Shown: piece by piece, positions 34,311 to 34,950 of the stretch
Layout: every line of letters starts with the position of its first letter
Numbering within the stretch: the first letter of the stretch is position 1
DNA from: Cytophagia bacterium
GTDB lineage: Bacteria; Bacteroidota; Bacteroidia; UBA7662
DNA: 34,950 nt
Reading direction: 5' to 3'
NCBI GenBank assembly: GCA_009926405.1
Contig: RFOZ01000004.1
Location: 1 to 34,950 of the forward strand
Notes under the pieces: generated by a model
The model's database searches: none
What the model saw: the letters and a program-made list of their open reading frames with translations, nothing else
Told to the model about the DNA's origin: nothing
Made by a program: the position numbers and the translations under genes

Positions 34311-34910
34311 ATGGACAAGCTTCCGGTCATGGAGCAGTTCCTGAGCCTGCAAGGCGAAGGATACCACAGCGGCCGCCCGGCCTATTTTATTCGTTTGGGC
34401 GGATGCACCGTGGGCTGTGTTTGGTGCGATGTCAAAGACTCATGGGATGCCCAAGAACATCCTTCCCAATCCGTCGAAGAATTGGCCGAAGCCGCTGGCT
34501 CCTCCGGTGCCCGGTCGGTGGTCATCACCGGTGGAGAACCCTGCACCTATGATTTAGGAGCGCTCTGCACGGCCTTAAAAAATCGGGGATTGGAAATTTG
34601 GCTCGAAACGTCCGGGGTCTATCTGCTTCGAGGCGAATTTGATTGGGTGTGCTTGTCACCCAAAAAATTCCGTGAACCCTTGACTGAATCGCTCGGCCAA
34701 GCCAACGAATTCAAAGTCGTTGTATTTCATCCCTCGGATTTGGATTGGATGCAAGAATTTGTTGGGAAGTTGCGATCCGACTGTCGACTTTTTGTTCAAC
34801 CGGAATGGAGCAAAAGAGAAAGCATCGCCCCTCTCCTGGTTCGTTTTGTGCAGGAAAATCCAAGATGGACCTTGTCCCTTCAAACCCACAAATACCTTGA
34901 GATTCCATAA
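34311..34910 (+). CDS. queE: 7-carboxy-7-deazaguanine synthase
   Basis: The 199-residue radical SAM enzyme has the cluster motif CxxxCxxC as 'CTVGCVWC', preceded by 'LQGEG' and followed by 'VITGGEP'. 'LSPKKF' is also typical. It converts carboxy-tetrahydropterin to CDG in the synthesis of queuosine. The size matches the Bacteroidota form. The other queuosine genes (queC, queD, queF) are not in the window. Its last 14 bp probably overlap the start of the next gene. Confidence 0.94.
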   Translation: MDKLPVMEQFLSLQGEGYHSGRPAYFIRLGGCTVGCVWCDVKDSWDAQEHPSQSVEELAEAAGSSGARSVVITGGEPCTYDLGALCTALKNRGLEIWLETSGVYLLRGEFDWVCLSPKKFREPLTESLGQANEFKVVVFHPSDLDWMQEFVGKLRSDCRLFVQPEWSKRESIAPLLVRFVQENPRWTLSLQTHKYLEIP

Positions 34911-34950
34911 AATTCTTGGACTGTTAGGGGTCTTGGTTTTCGGGTGGGCC
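34897..34950 (+). CDS. Start of a probable secreted or membrane protein, cut by the window end
   Basis: A TTG at 34897 opens a frame that stays open to the end of the window and reads 'MRFHKILGLLGVLVFGWA', a basic start followed by a hydrophobic core as in a signal peptide. It overlaps the end of queE, as is common here. Only 18 codons are visible and the ORF track could not show it. Nothing more can be said of its product. Confidence 0.45.
   Translation, partial: MRFHKILGLLGVLVFGWA

Noticed and set aside
1-34950. CRISPR array, insertion sequence, prophage or integrative element
   Set aside because: No regular spaced repeats, transposase, integrase or attachment-type repeat flanking a tRNA was seen; the region looks like ordinary core chromosome.

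Overview
The window is about 35 kb of a compact bacterial chromosome from the phylum Bacteroidota. The evidence is three proteins with type IX secretion (T9SS) C-terminal sorting domains, one type A and two type B. Eight candidate promoter -7 boxes fit the Bacteroidota form TAnnTTTG, and the gene sets (exbD-tonB-folC, ferredoxin next to a LuxC-like acyl-CoA reductase, an M16 peptidase pair) are familiar from this phylum. GC content looks close to 50%. Order and family cannot be told from the sequence alone. No tRNA, rRNA, insertion sequence, phage gene or CRISPR array was seen. No stretch longer than 300 bases lacks a gene or RNA.

Layout, left to right. (1) 1-2776, plus: end of exbD, tonB, folC, rnhA, all overlapping. 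(2) 2755-3810, minus: rdgB and a small protein resembling DNA polymerase III psi. (3) 3874-8547, plus: ilvE and two secreted M16 peptidases, the first with an intact zinc site and the second without. (4) 14736-8544, minus: a five-gene run of ferredoxin, a double D-Ala-D-Ala ligase fusion, a three-PASTA membrane protein, a T9SS type A protein and an acyl-CoA thioesterase. (5) 14772-15887, plus: acyl-CoA reductase, divergent from the ferredoxin. (6) 19325-15907, minus: dapF, glmM-like and cysteine desulfurase with 4-bp gaps. (7) 19466-20932, plus: HtrA protease. (8) 24144-20947, minus: an unknown protein, an MbnP-like lipoprotein and two diheme MauG/MbnH-like peroxidases. (9) 24213-27399, plus: a phosphohexomutase, the RNase P RNA gene rnpB (missed by the ORF track) and an NtrC-type regulator with a degenerate sigma-54 loop. 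(10) 31473-27396, minus: two tandem T9SS type B secreted proteins. (11) 31627-34950, plus: lepA, folD, queE and the first codons of a probable secreted protein.

How the genes fit together. Envelope construction dominates: dapF supplies meso-diaminopimelate, the GlmM-like mutase feeds UDP-GlcNAc synthesis, the double ligase makes or once made D-Ala-D-Ala, and the PASTA protein may bind muropeptides. HtrA and the M16 pair handle periplasmic protein turnover, and ExbD/TonB powers outer-membrane transport. The MbnP/diheme operon points to periplasmic copper handling through kynurenine formation. The rest is housekeeping (folate, queuosine, translation, nucleotide sanitation).

Most notable: the Ddl-Ddl fusion with a TTG start overlapping the ferredoxin stop; the MbnP operon with two different diheme enzymes; the NtrC-family protein lacking GAFTGA; and promoter boxes so close to start codons that the phosphohexomutase and lepA messages are probably leaderless or nearly so. 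I did not find a clear wholly new defence or mobile system. The double ligase operon and the MbnP operon are the best candidates for undescribed biology.
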